Assembly: GCF_013408095.1 (NCBI RefSeq)
Contig: NZ_JACBZF010000006.1
Span: 62,001-126,000 of the forward strand
Source: Novosphingobium marinum
GTDB lineage: Bacteria > Pseudomonadota > Alphaproteobacteria > Sphingomonadales > Sphingomonadaceae
Length of the DNA stretch: 64,000 nucleotides
Direction: 5' to 3'
Both the position numbers and the translations under genes were made by a program. The notes beneath the pieces were generated by a model. It saw nothing but the letters and a program-made list of their open reading frames with translations, did not search any database and had not been told where the DNA came from. Each line of letters starts with the position of its first letter. The stretch's first letter is position 1. Shown in pieces: positions 18,620 through 27,510 of this stretch.

Positions 18620-18871
18620 TCAGCATTGTCCAACGGACGGCTGCGGCACTACGTTGGCCTCGATCTCAAAAGAGACTGTGGTGAAGCTAAGCAACTCAGT
18701 AGTGCTCTCTTGGGGTGTTTATCTACTGGGAGTTATTTCTTAACCGCGACAGACCAGTAGAATATACCAAACCGAAAGGAAGAGCGCGCGACCGGTTTGT
18801 CCGTCGTCAGAACATTTGGCACAACTCGCGGCGTAGATCAGCGGAGTGTGGGCCTCGTCTCGGATTGATGT

Positions 18872-19852
18872 TTAGGCGGCGAGCTTGCAGTGTTGCAAGC
18901 GCCGATGTTCGAGTGTCTTTCGCTTGATCCTTTCTCTTCGTTTGATGATGGCGGCAGCCCTGCCGAAGTAGGCATCGGCGGGTGTCACATTGTCCAGGCT
19001 CTCGTGGTAGCGCTGGTGGTTATAGTGCTCGACGAAGGCCTCGATCTGCTGTTGGAGATCGCCGGGCAGGAAGTAGTTTTCCAGCAGCACGCGGTTCTTC
19101 AGGGTCTGGTGCCAGCGTTCGATCTTGCCCTGCGTCTGCGGATGGAAGGGAGCGCCGCGCACATGGCTCATCCTGTTTGCCTCGATGTATTCGGCTAGTT
19201 CCCCGGCAATGTAGCTGGGGCCATTGTCCGACAGCAGGCGGGGCCTGTGCAGCACGTTGGCGTGGTTGCAGCCTGAAGCTGCCAGCGCCATATCGAGCGT
19301 GTCAGTGACGTCCTCGGCTCGCATGGTGGTGCAGAGCTTCCAGGCGATGATGTAGCGTGAGTAATCGTCGAGCACGGTCGAGAGATAGACCCAGCCCCAT
19401 CCGATGATCTTGAAGTAGGTAAAATCCGTCTGCCACATCTCATTGGGTCGAGAGGTCTGCGTGTGGAACGCCTCTGCCGCCTTGATCACCGTGTAGGCCG
19501 GGCTGGTGATCAGATCATGGGCCTTCAGCAGCCGGTAAACCGTGGCTTCGGACACGAAGTAGCGCTTCTCGTCGGTGAAGCGCACCGCCAGCTCGCGGGG
19601 ACTGAGATCGGTCTGCTCCAGAGCCATCTCGACGATCTGGTCCTGCACCTCGGGCCCAATACGGTTCCACACCCGGCTCGGCGCTGAAGGACGGTCCTGG
19701 AGCGCCTCCGGCCCACCTTCGAGGTAGCGGTCATACCAGCGATAGAAGGTCCGCCGTGCCACGCCGAGCTGGTCCAGCGTACGCTTGGCGGGCAGGTGCG
19801 ACTGCTCGACGATCCTGATGATCTCCAGCTTCTCGGATGCGGGATACCTCAT
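18872..19852 (-). CDS. IS3-family transposase OrfB (integrase catalytic part)
   Basis: The frame encodes 326 aa from the ATG at 19852 and continues open upstream to 19924. The rve-type integrase core is visible: NEMWQTDFTYFKIIGWG (first Asp), LLSDNGPSYIAGELAEY (second Asp), and HPQTQGKIERWHQTLK (Glu). An N-terminal HTH part (RRTFYRWYDRYLEGGPEAL) precedes it. It overlaps the orfA stop by 4 nt. OrfB is read in the -1 frame relative to orfA, and a run of seven A at the overlap (SLLKKS region of orfA, CTCAAAAAAAGC) is a plausible slip site making the OrfAB fusion transposase. Confidence 0.93.
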   Translation of the reverse strand: MRYPASEKLEIIRIVEQSHLPAKRTLDQLGVARRTFYRWYDRYLEGGPEALQDRPSAPSRVWNRIGPEVQDQIVEMALEQTDLSPRELAVRFTDEKRYFVSEATVYRLLKAHDLITSPAYTVIKAAEAFHTQTSRPNEMWQTDFTYFKIIGWGWVYLSTVLDDYSRYIIAWKLCTTMRAEDVTDTLDMALAASGCNHANVLHRPRLLSDNGPSYIAGELAEYIEANRMSHVRGAPFHPQTQGKIERWHQTLKNRVLLENYFLPGDLQQQIEAFVEHYNHQRYHESLDNVTPADAYFGRAAAIIKRRERIKRKTLEHRRLQHCKLAA

Positions 19853-20223
19853 TCGTCGTCTCCCCCATCCGCGATCATGCTTTTTTTGAGCAGACGGTTC
19901 TCCAGCGTCAGGTCCGCCACGCATTCCTTCAGATCGCGCGCTTCACGGCGCAGATCCTTTACCTCGTCGGTGGTAGCAGCACGGGCTGTATCGCCAGCAA
20001 GCCTGCGCTTGCCGGCCTCCATGAACTCCTTGGACCAGGTGTAATACAGGCTCTGTGCGATCCCTTCACGGCGGCACAGCTCGGCAATGGAGTCATCGCC
20101 GCGTAGGCCATCGAGCACGATGCGGATCTTGTCTTCAGCAGAGAAATGCCGACGGGTCTTGCGGCGGATGTCCTTCACCACCTGCTCGGCAGGCAATTTG
20201 GGCTTTGAGGATTTGGGCTTCAT
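19849..20223 (-). CDS. IS3-family transposase OrfA (DNA-binding part)
   Basis: The product (124 aa) is the HTH_8-type OrfA: RRHFSAEDKIRIVLDGLRG, then ELCRREGIAQSLYYTWSKEF, then a leucine-zipper-like helix (LRREARDLKECVADLTLENRLLKKS). OrfA binds the terminal repeats and partners with OrfB. An A7 slippery run lies near its 3' end. The start ATG is at 20223. Confidence 0.9.
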   Translation of the reverse strand: MKPKSSKPKLPAEQVVKDIRRKTRRHFSAEDKIRIVLDGLRGDDSIAELCRREGIAQSLYYTWSKEFMEAGKRRLAGDTARAATTDEVKDLRREARDLKECVADLTLENRLLKKSMIADGGDDE

Positions 20224-20308
20224 CTTCGTTCCTTCGTCACTACGACGAAGCCCAAATCCTCCTTAAATCACAACCTCAAATCTGTGCCATAGGTGCTGAC
20301 GGGGGACA

Positions 20309-21523
20309 GACTGGTCAGGCAATGTCGAGCGCGCGGCCGCTCAAGGGGAACGCCTGCTCGGTTTCGCCATGCTCCGGCTCGAACAGTCAAGAGAGCGCAT
20401 TGCGCACGCAGATCTGAAGAATGCACGGATGCTGGGATTGATGGGGTTCGTCGATCCGCCGCGCGAGGAGGCGAAGCGGGCGATCGCCGAATGCCGATCG
20501 GCCGGCATCGCGATCAAGATGATCACCGGCGATCATGCCGCGACCGCCATGGCGATCGCCCGGCAGTTGAACCTTTCGGACAATCCGCAGGCTTTGACCG
20601 GCACAGAGATCGAAGCATTGGACGACGACGAGCTGTCCGGGCGTGTAGAGCAGGTCTCGGTGTTCGCGCGCGCCAGCCCCGAGCACAAGCTGCGTATCGT
20701 GCGCGCGCTGCAATCGCATGGCCATATCGTCGCGATGACCGGTGACGGGGTCAACGATGCGCCGTCGCTCAAACAGGCCGACGTCGGCACCGCCATGGGC
20801 ATCGCAGGGACCGAGGCCGCGCGCGAAGCCTCCGAGATGGTGCTGCTCGACGACAATTTCGCATCGATTGTAGCCGCCGTACGCGAAGGCCGCACTGTCT
20901 ACGACAATATCCGCAAGGTCATTGCCTGGACCGTGCCAACCAATGGAGGCGAGGCAATAGTGATCGTCCTCGCCGGCTTCGCGCTGCCAATGACTGCGAC
21001 GCAAATCTTGTGGGTCAATCTTGTCACCGCGGTGACGCTGGGTCTCGTCCTTGCCTTCGAACCCCCAGAGCCGGGTGTCATGGAAAGGCCTCCGCGCAGG
21101 CGCGATACCCCTCTGCTGACCCCGCTCCTCGTCTGGCGAGTGGCACTGGTTTCGGCATTGTTCGCGGGCGTTTCGCTGTTGATTTTCTTTGGCGCGCAAT
21201 CGCTGGGTGCCAGTGTGGAAAAGGCCCGCACGATGGTGGTCAACATGCTGGTGGTTGCCGAGATCGCCTATCTTTTCAATGTTCGCTTCCTGCACATGCG
21301 TTCACTCACGTTGAAGGGGGCGCTCGGCACCAGACCCGTGCTGGTCGCGCTGGCGATTGTGATCGTCGCGCAGATCGCGTTTACTTACTTGCCGCTCATG
21401 CAAATCGTTTTTGAAACCGAGGCGCTTACCATTACCGAAGGAGCGATCATCGTGCTGATCGGCTTCGGATTGCTGCTGCTTCTGGAAGCCGAGAAGCGGT
21501 TCACCCGCAGATATACGATGTGA
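20309..21523 (+). pseudogene. Cation-transporting P-type ATPase, C-terminal part
   Basis: The frame is open from the very end of the IS3 element (ERAAAQGERLLGFAML). It carries the C-terminal half of a P2-type ATPase: GLMGFVDPPREEAK, MITGDHAATAMAIA, the hinge VAMTGDGVNDAPSLKQADVG, and a six-helix membrane domain with PTNGGEAIVIVLAGFALPMT and QILWVNLVTAVTLGL. The N-terminal membrane helices, A-domain and the phosphorylated DKTGT are missing, so it cannot pump. An ATG at 20369 could start a shorter peptide. The family resembles Ca2+/Mg2+-type or MgtA-like pumps. The gap to GH65 copy 2 is 32 nt, so it was likely first in that operon. Confidence 0.85.
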
Positions 21524-21555
21524 TATCCATCCCACCTACTAACCAGGAAAAATCC

Positions 21556-23958
21556 ATGTTGCGCCCACGCCTTACTCCTCCCAGAGACATCTTCCCGGTC
21601 GACCCGTGGGGAGTGGGGGCGGCGCGGTTCGATCGTGACCTTCTTCAGGCATATACCGGGCAAGCGGAGACGATGTTTGCGCTCTCCAACGGGTATCTCG
21701 GCATCCGCGGGACGATGGACGAGGGACAACCGGTGGAAGAGCCGGGTACCTATCTGAACGGCTTCTACGAAACGCGGCCGATTACCTACGGTGAGAGCGC
21801 CTACGGTTTTCCCGACACCGGCCAGAGCATGCTTGTCTGCCCCGATGGCACCCCCATACGCCTGACCGTCGATGATGAAATCTTCAATCTCGCCACAGCC
21901 GAGGTGCTGGAGTTCTCGCGCCGCCTCGATCTGGCGAAAGGCGTGCTCACACGCAACACCACGTGGAGAACGCAGCGGGGGCGCCGTCTTACGCTGAAAA
22001 CGACACGTCTGGTCTCGCTCGACATGAAGCACGTCGCTGCGATCCACTGGGAACTCGTGCCCGAGGACGACGTGGACTTGGTGATTTCGTCGGAGATCGT
22101 GGAGCGCGCTCCGTTGCCACTCGAAGACTTCGACCCGCGACTGGCCGAAACTCCGGAAGGCAGCATCCTGTGTACGACCGGTGGGTCGGTGGACGGCCTG
22201 CGAGCCGTGCTGGGCTTTGTGACCTGCCGCTCGCGGCTCGCGCTCGGCTGCGCGATGGATCACGTGCTCGAAACGTCCTCACCGTGCGAGACGGTCGCGG
22301 AACGCAAGGAGACCGGCGCCGCGGTGACGATGCGAATAGCCGAACGCGCGGGCGTGCCGATCCGGCTCACCAAGTTCATGGCCTATCATTACGGGCTTGA
22401 AGACGGCGACGACATGGTTGCCGCTGCCAGAGCAAGTCTCGACAAGGCCGTCGCACGCGGTTTCCCCGCCCTGCTTGCAAGACAGGAGGAGAACGTGGCG
22501 CAATTCTGGGCCGGTGCGGACGTGGAAGTGGAGGGCGACCCTGCGATCCAGCAGGTCATACGTTGGAACCTGTTTCAGCTCATGCAAGCGTCTTTCCGTG
22601 TGCATGGTCATGGCATCGGCGCGCGGGGCCTGACGGGGCGCAGCTACGAAGGCCACTACTTCTGGGACACCGAGATCTACGTATTGCCGTTCCTGAACTA
22701 CACCGCGCCCGATACCGCGCGCGCGGTGCTCAAATTCCGTTACGATATGCTTCCCCAGGCACGAGCGCGCGCGCGCGAGCTGGGTCATCGGGGCGCAACC
22801 TTTCCCTGGAGGACAATCAACGGGAACGAGGCCTCGGCCTATTACGCGGCCGGTACCGCGCAATATCACATCAACGCCGACATCGCCTATGCACTGAATA
22901 GATATGTCGAAGTGTCCGGAGATGACGAGTTCCTCGCCCGCTACGGCGCCGAGATCCTGGTCGAGACGGCACGCTTCTGGCTCGACCTCGGTTTCTTTTC
23001 GGCTCGTCGGGAGGGCAGGTTCTGCATCAACGCGGTGACGGGGCCGGACGAATACAATGCGGTAGTTGATAACAACTACTTCACCAATCTGATGGCTCAG
23101 GAAAACCTGCGCCTCGCAGCCAAAGCCGTGCTAACTCTCGACAAGGATGCGCGCGCAGCGCTGGTCGAGCGGACAGGCCTGGCGCCCGAAGAGCCCGCGG
23201 CATGGAGCGAAGCCGCGGATCGCATGTACCTACCATATGACGAGCGGCTCGGCGTCCATCCGCAGGACGACAGCTTCCTCGACAAGGAGGTCTGGGATTT
23301 CGAGAACACCCCGGAGGAGAATTATCCCCTTTTGCTCAACTATCACCCCTTGAATCTCTACCGATCGCAGGTTATCAAGCAGGCCGATACGCTGCTGGCC
23401 ATGTTCCTGATGAACGGTCATTTCGCCGATGCCGAAAAGAAGCGGGATTTCGACTATTACGACCCGATCACCACTCATGACAGTTCATTGTCTGTCTGCA
23501 TCCAGTCGATCATAGCGAGTGAGATCGGCTATAGTCGAAAGGCCTTCGACTACTTCAATTTCGCCGCCTCGATGGATCTCTCCGACGTCGGCGGCAATGT
23601 AAAGCATGGCGCACATGTCGCCTCTATCGGAGGCACCTGGATGGCGCTCGCCTACGGGTTCGCCGGTCTGCGCGACGGAAGTGGCGAAACAAGGTTCCGC
23701 CCCCGCCTGCCCGCCGAATGGACACGCTTGCAAATTCCGCTCACGATCCGCGGGCGGCGCATTCGCGTGTCGATCGATCACGAGGAGACGGTCTACCGGC
23801 TGGAAGCCGGCGATGCGCTAGAAATCATACACGAAGATGAAACTGTGCAGCTGACCCCTGCCGTTCCGGAAGCGCGACGACCGACGACGAAAATGGCGCC
23901 CGATCGGAAAGCGGGCTCCGGGGCGGTCGATCCCGCCGAACCCGACGATAGCACGTAA
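21556..23958 (+). CDS. Glycoside hydrolase family 65 phosphorylase (maltose/trehalose phosphorylase-like), copy 2
   Basis: The product (800 aa) is a second GH65 enzyme releasing beta-glucose-1-phosphate from an alpha-glucosyl disaccharide. Seen: ALSNGYLGIRGTMDEG near the N-terminus, RGLTGRSYEGHYFWDTEIYV, the catalytic acid in NAVTGPDEYNAVVDNNYFTN (Glu499), and the binding stretch KQADTLLAMFLMNGHF. These match maltose/trehalose phosphorylases more closely than copy 1 does. The ATG at 21556 is used, with a weak CAGGAAAAA site upstream. A beta-PGM gene converges 20 nt downstream and should convert its product to G6P. Confidence 0.92.
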   Translation: MLRPRLTPPRDIFPVDPWGVGAARFDRDLLQAYTGQAETMFALSNGYLGIRGTMDEGQPVEEPGTYLNGFYETRPITYGESAYGFPDTGQSMLVCPDGTPIRLTVDDEIFNLATAEVLEFSRRLDLAKGVLTRNTTWRTQRGRRLTLKTTRLVSLDMKHVAAIHWELVPEDDVDLVISSEIVERAPLPLEDFDPRLAETPEGSILCTTGGSVDGLRAVLGFVTCRSRLALGCAMDHVLETSSPCETVAERKETGAAVTMRIAERAGVPIRLTKFMAYHYGLEDGDDMVAAARASLDKAVARGFPALLARQEENVAQFWAGADVEVEGDPAIQQVIRWNLFQLMQASFRVHGHGIGARGLTGRSYEGHYFWDTEIYVLPFLNYTAPDTARAVLKFRYDMLPQARARARELGHRGATFPWRTINGNEASAYYAAGTAQYHINADIAYALNRYVEVSGDDEFLARYGAEILVETARFWLDLGFFSARREGRFCINAVTGPDEYNAVVDNNYFTNLMAQENLRLAAKAVLTLDKDARAALVERTGLAPEEPAAWSEAADRMYLPYDERLGVHPQDDSFLDKEVWDFENTPEENYPLLLNYHPLNLYRSQVIKQADTLLAMFLMNGHFADAEKKRDFDYYDPITTHDSSLSVCIQSIIASEIGYSRKAFDYFNFAASMDLSDVGGNVKHGAHVASIGGTWMALAYGFAGLRDGSGETRFRPRLPAEWTRLQIPLTIRGRRIRVSIDHEETVYRLEAGDALEIIHEDETVQLTPAVPEARRPTTKMAPDRKAGSGAVDPAEPDDST

Positions 23959-23959
23959 A

Positions 23960-23976
23960 GTCAGTCTCGAACTGAC
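23960..23976. terminator. Small stem-loop between convergent genes
   Basis: GTCAGT and ACTGAC form a 6-bp inverted repeat in the 20-nt gap between GH65 copy 2 and the beta-PGM gene. No T-run is present. Confidence 0.3.
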
Positions 23977-23978
23977 GC

Positions 23979-24716
23979 TCAGAGAACTTCCACAACGGAT
24001 AGATCGGGCACCACCATGTCCGCACCTGCTGCAAGCAAGGCCTCGGCATGCTGGCCACGACCGACGCCGATGACGGTGTGGAAACCGGCTTTCCGGCCCG
24101 CCGCGACACCGGCAATCGCGTCCTCGAAGATCGCCGCCCGCGTCGGCTCGACTTCCAGCCGCTGCAGTGCCTCGCGAAACAGCGCCGGGTCCGGTTTGCT
24201 TGGCAGATCAAGTCGTGCTGAGTCGACCCCGTCTACCCGTATCTGGACAAAGCTGTCCAACCCGGTGGCCTTGAGTACCGCCCCTGCGTTAGCACTGGAG
24301 GAAGCGACCGCCACCCGAATATCTGCTCGCCGCAAAGCCTGAAGCAGGGCCCTGGCACCTAGCAGCGGCGCAGAATCGCACCGAAGTCGCTCCTGTACCG
24401 CCTCGTTCTTGCGCCGGGACAACCCCTGTACCGTTTCAGCATCGGGCGGGTCGGACTCCGATCCTTCGGGTAATTCGATGCCGCGCGAGGCAAAGAAGGC
24501 GCGAACGCCGTCCTCGCGGCGGCGGCCATCGACGAACGCCCGGTAATCCTGTTGGCTGAAATCGGCCAGGGGCGGGCGCCTTTGGCGCAGGAAGGCGTCG
24601 AAGGTTTCCTTCCACGCTGCTTCGTGCAGACCAGCCGTGTTTGTAAGTACGCCATCAAGATCGAACACTGCTGCGTCGAGGTGTTCGGGCGAAAGCGACA
24701 CTTCCATGCGGGTCAA
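23979..24716 (-). CDS. pgmB: Beta-phosphoglucomutase
   Basis: The product (245 aa) is a HAD-fold beta-phosphoglucomutase converting beta-glucose-1-phosphate to glucose-6-phosphate. Seen: nucleophile and acid/base motif AAVFDLDGVLTNTAGLHEAAW, a helical cap domain, VAVASSSANAGAVLKATGL, KPDPALF and late acidic motif FEDAIAGVAAGRKAGF. The start appears to be TTG at 24716, because GGAGA lies 6 nt upstream; the ATG nine bases later has too long a spacing. It converges with the GH65 gene. It is a separate-chain counterpart of the first domain of the fusion at 2287. Confidence 0.92.
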   Translation of the reverse strand: MTRMEVSLSPEHLDAAVFDLDGVLTNTAGLHEAAWKETFDAFLRQRRPPLADFSQQDYRAFVDGRRREDGVRAFFASRGIELPEGSESDPPDAETVQGLSRRKNEAVQERLRCDSAPLLGARALLQALRRADIRVAVASSSANAGAVLKATGLDSFVQIRVDGVDSARLDLPSKPDPALFREALQRLEVEPTRAAIFEDAIAGVAAGRKAGFHTVIGVGRGQHAEALLAAGADMVVPDLSVVEVL

Positions 24717-25036
24717 CTGTAATCTCCAGGCGGCCCCAACACCTGAGCGGGGCTTTCGGCATGCTGCGGTTCGACCTTTATACTACCAGCCACAGGATGC
24801 CTGCAAACCTTCTAAATGCCCACAAGCCTCTGGCTGGCATTGACACCGCCAGGTTTGGCCCCCGATGCGTGGTGCATAGCGTACCGCCACGGCTTTTCGC
24901 GCAGTTCCCAGTGCAATAGGGTATTGAACTGCGCCTTGTTGCCAGTTCGCTGCTATGTAGTTATTCTGGCCCGAACTGACACCTTGCCATGAAAAACACG
25001 TTTGTTGGTTAAAGCGGAACTGGAGATCAACGCCTG
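24717..25036. other. Divergent intergenic region, no gene seen
   Basis: These 320 bases lie between the divergent beta-PGM and pfkB copy 2 and should contain both promoters. No gene, hairpin terminator or clear operator was recognised. Confidence 0.4.
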
Positions 25037-25975
25037 ATGCTAAGTATTGTGACGCTTACGATGAACCCAACCCTCGACGTTGCGTTCGAAATCGATCGCA
25101 TCCTGCCAGTGCACAAGATGCGCGGAGGCAATGAGCGACATGATCCGGGCGGCGGCGGTATCAACGTTGCGCGAGTATTTGTACGGCTGGGAGGCAACGC
25201 CCGTTGCTGCTATCTGAGCGGAGGCGCGGCTGGTGCTGCTCTCGATTGGCTAGTCGATTTGCATCAGCTGGTGCGCAACCGGATCGCGATCGTTGGCGAA
25301 ACCCGGGTAAGCACATCGATATTTGAGCGGGACAGCGAGAGTGAATATCGCTTCGTAACCGACGGACCAATCATATCGGCTGGAGAGTGGCAGGAATGCG
25401 AAGCTGCCGTGGCGGAAATCAGCTGTGATTACCTCGTCGCCAGCGGTTCGCTCCCGCAGGGCGTGCCGAATGATTTCTATGCCCGCATCGGCAGATTGGC
25501 TAAGAAGCGGAACATCCGGTTTGTCCTCGACAGCTCCGGAGCCGGATTGGCCCACGGCCTGGAAGGCGGCGGCGCCTTTCTGGTGAAGCCGAGCATTGGC
25601 GAACTGCGCGCGCTGACCGGCAAGCAATTGCAGGAAGAGGAAGCGATTATCGAAGCCGCAGAAGGCATAGTCCGGCGTGGAGAAGCCGAGCATGTCGCAG
25701 TGACAATGGGTCACGACGGCGCGATCCTGACGAATGGAAATGGAACAACCCGGCTCCCCGCGCTTCCCGTGGAAGCCATGAGTGCCGTCGGAGCAGGAGA
25801 CAGTTTTCTGGCGGCAATGGTCCATGCATTCTCGGCTGGGCGTGAGCCTGTCGACGCCTTGCGCTTCGGCATGGCGGCCGGCGCTGCCGCCGTGCTTACT
25901 CCCGGTACCGACCTTGCCCGGGCAGACGATATCCATCGGCTTTATGGAGATATGTCAAAACACCACAGCTTCTGA
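25037..25975 (+). CDS. pfkB: PfkB-family phosphofructokinase, copy 2
   Basis: The product (312 aa) is a PfkB/ribokinase-fold kinase. Seen: TLTMNPTLDVAFEIDRILPV, PGGGGINVARVFVRLGG (sugar-phosphate binding), VASGSLPQGVPNDFY, LVKPSIGELRALTG and MSAVGAGDSFLAAMVHA (anion hole and base). It resembles the minor 6-phosphofructokinase II of enterobacteria. GGAG lies about 12 nt upstream of the ATG. It is convergent with the lactate permease gene and divergent from the beta-PGM gene. It is a clear paralogue of the 900-1841 gene but not a near-identical copy. Confidence 0.9.
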   Translation: MLSIVTLTMNPTLDVAFEIDRILPVHKMRGGNERHDPGGGGINVARVFVRLGGNARCCYLSGGAAGAALDWLVDLHQLVRNRIAIVGETRVSTSIFERDSESEYRFVTDGPIISAGEWQECEAAVAEISCDYLVASGSLPQGVPNDFYARIGRLAKKRNIRFVLDSSGAGLAHGLEGGGAFLVKPSIGELRALTGKQLQEEEAIIEAAEGIVRRGEAEHVAVTMGHDGAILTNGNGTTRLPALPVEAMSAVGAGDSFLAAMVHAFSAGREPVDALRFGMAAGAAAVLTPGTDLARADDIHRLYGDMSKHHSF

Positions 25976-26016
25976 CGCTGGCGGCCGGATTGAGGGTTAC
26001 GCCGTTCGCGGCGATT

Positions 26017-27507
26017 TCAGAACATCGGCAGCAAGGCAGACAGCGCAAGGAGCAGCGCGCCGCCAGCAACCGCATAAAGCACGCAGACCGGTAGCGTTTG
26101 TTTCAGAACCTCCCCCTCCCGTCCAATCAAACCCACGGTCGCAGCGCCGGCGACGATGTTGTGCGGCGCGACGATATTGCCGATCGCTACGCCGAAACCC
26201 TGGCCGGCAAGCGCTAGCAGCGGCGCGACATTGCCCGCAGACGCCGCGGACACCTGGAATTCGGCCAGGACGATGTTCGAGGTCGTGGCCGAACCAGTGA
26301 CGAAGGAACCCAGCGCTCCGGTCAATGGCGAAGCGAGCGGCCAGGCCGATCCCAGCAGCTCGGCGGCAGCGAGGGCCAGTGCTTCTATCATTCCGCTATG
26401 CACCATGAATCGGGCAAGCAGCAGGACGGAAACGAGGGCCAGGGCGACCGGAGGCAACCGGCGGGCGGCGGCAACGAAGGTGACGTTCAGCATGCTTCGC
26501 CCGGTTGCATTTGCGTATGCGGGGATAAGCAGGGAAAGCATCAGCAACCTGCCCGGATGGTAAAGCGGCGCCAGCGAACCTCCAAAGTTCCGTCCCAAGG
26601 TCCATTCCAGAGTTGCTTCCTGCAATATACCGGCGATTGACGGGATCAGCCGGGTAGCAAGAATTAGGACCAGTACTGCAAGATAAGGCATCGCTGCTAT
26701 TGCAAGCGTCCCCGCAGGGATGGAGCCAGCTGGGGCCATTCTTCGTCGCCGCACCACCAGAACGAACAATACCGCTCCGATCAATGCTCCGCCCAGCGTC
26801 GGCAACTCGGGTCCCGCCGCCCAGGCGAAGACCGCAGCCGGAGCAAGGAACAGCAGCGCCGCCCCAACCGGCGCCAGCCAGCTGGCGCGCATCGCGGGAT
26901 CGTCGGGCCGAGCGAGGCGGAATACGAGCATGGTGAGCATCCAGCCGATTGCGCCGTGCAAAAGCATGATAAGCAGGGACAGGGTCCGGGGGTCTGCCGC
27001 CATGGTTTCGACCAACGGTACGATCGGTGTGCCGACAGCTCCGAACGAAACGCCGGCGGCATGGCCGAACAACGCCAGCACGAGCGCGCGCAAAGGCGTA
27101 AAGCCAAGCCCGACAAGCATCGGCGCGACCAGCGCGATCGGCGTTCCGAAGCCTGCTGCCCCCTCGAGAAACAGGGCGAAAAACCAGGCGAGCAACAATG
27201 CGTGGATTTGTGGCTTTGGCGATACGGAGGCCAGCCAGCGCCCTATCTCGGCGGTAGCTCCCATGCGCTGCTGATATTCGTAGATGCAGAGCGCGGGAAA
27301 AATAATCCACAGGATCGTCGCCGAAGTAAACACAGCTTCCAGCGCGGGGCCGGCAAGCGCCAGGGAGTTCGTCGGGTAATCGAACGCGAGAACAGCGATT
27401 GCGAGACCGCCTGCGGCACTCCAGAACCCGGCCTCCGCTGCCGAGCGGCGCAGGCCGACAAGAAGAACGACGAACGCGATGAACGGCAAGAGTGCCAGTC
27501 CGGCCAT
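26017..27507 (-). CDS. lctP: L-lactate permease family transporter
   Basis: The product (496 aa) is a 12-14-helix inner-membrane protein of the LctP family, which moves lactate or glycolate with protons. Seen: FPALCIYEYQQRMGA, the conserved re-entrant stretch FLEGAAGFGTPIALVAPMLVGLGF, GHAAGVSFGAVGTPIVPL, and C-terminal SFVTGSATTSNIVLAEFQ and GNIVAPHNIVAGAATVGL. It starts 3 nt after the ldhA stop, so the two form an operon in which lactate made by LdhA is probably exchanged. The direction of transport cannot be told from sequence. Confidence 0.93.
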   Translation of the reverse strand: MAGLALLPFIAFVVLLVGLRRSAAEAGFWSAAGGLAIAVLAFDYPTNSLALAGPALEAVFTSATILWIIFPALCIYEYQQRMGATAEIGRWLASVSPKPQIHALLLAWFFALFLEGAAGFGTPIALVAPMLVGLGFTPLRALVLALFGHAAGVSFGAVGTPIVPLVETMAADPRTLSLLIMLLHGAIGWMLTMLVFRLARPDDPAMRASWLAPVGAALLFLAPAAVFAWAAGPELPTLGGALIGAVLFVLVVRRRRMAPAGSIPAGTLAIAAMPYLAVLVLILATRLIPSIAGILQEATLEWTLGRNFGGSLAPLYHPGRLLMLSLLIPAYANATGRSMLNVTFVAAARRLPPVALALVSVLLLARFMVHSGMIEALALAAAELLGSAWPLASPLTGALGSFVTGSATTSNIVLAEFQVSAASAGNVAPLLALAGQGFGVAIGNIVAPHNIVAGAATVGLIGREGEVLKQTLPVCVLYAVAGGALLLALSALLPMF

Positions 27508-27510
27508 AGC

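Larger units (their letters stand above)
18798..20308 (-). mobile_element. Complete IS3-family insertion sequence (about 1.5 kb)
   Basis: The ends are imperfect inverted repeats of about 26 bp: TGTCCGTCGTCAGAACATTT from 18798 and, on the other strand, TGTCCCCCGTCAGCACCTAT from 20308. Both begin with TGT as usual for the family. Two overlapping frames (orfA, orfB) fill it. No matching short target duplication is visible (GTT on the left, GAC on the right), suggesting that flanking DNA was rearranged. Its right end lies inside a P-type ATPase gene whose other half is absent. Confidence 0.85.
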
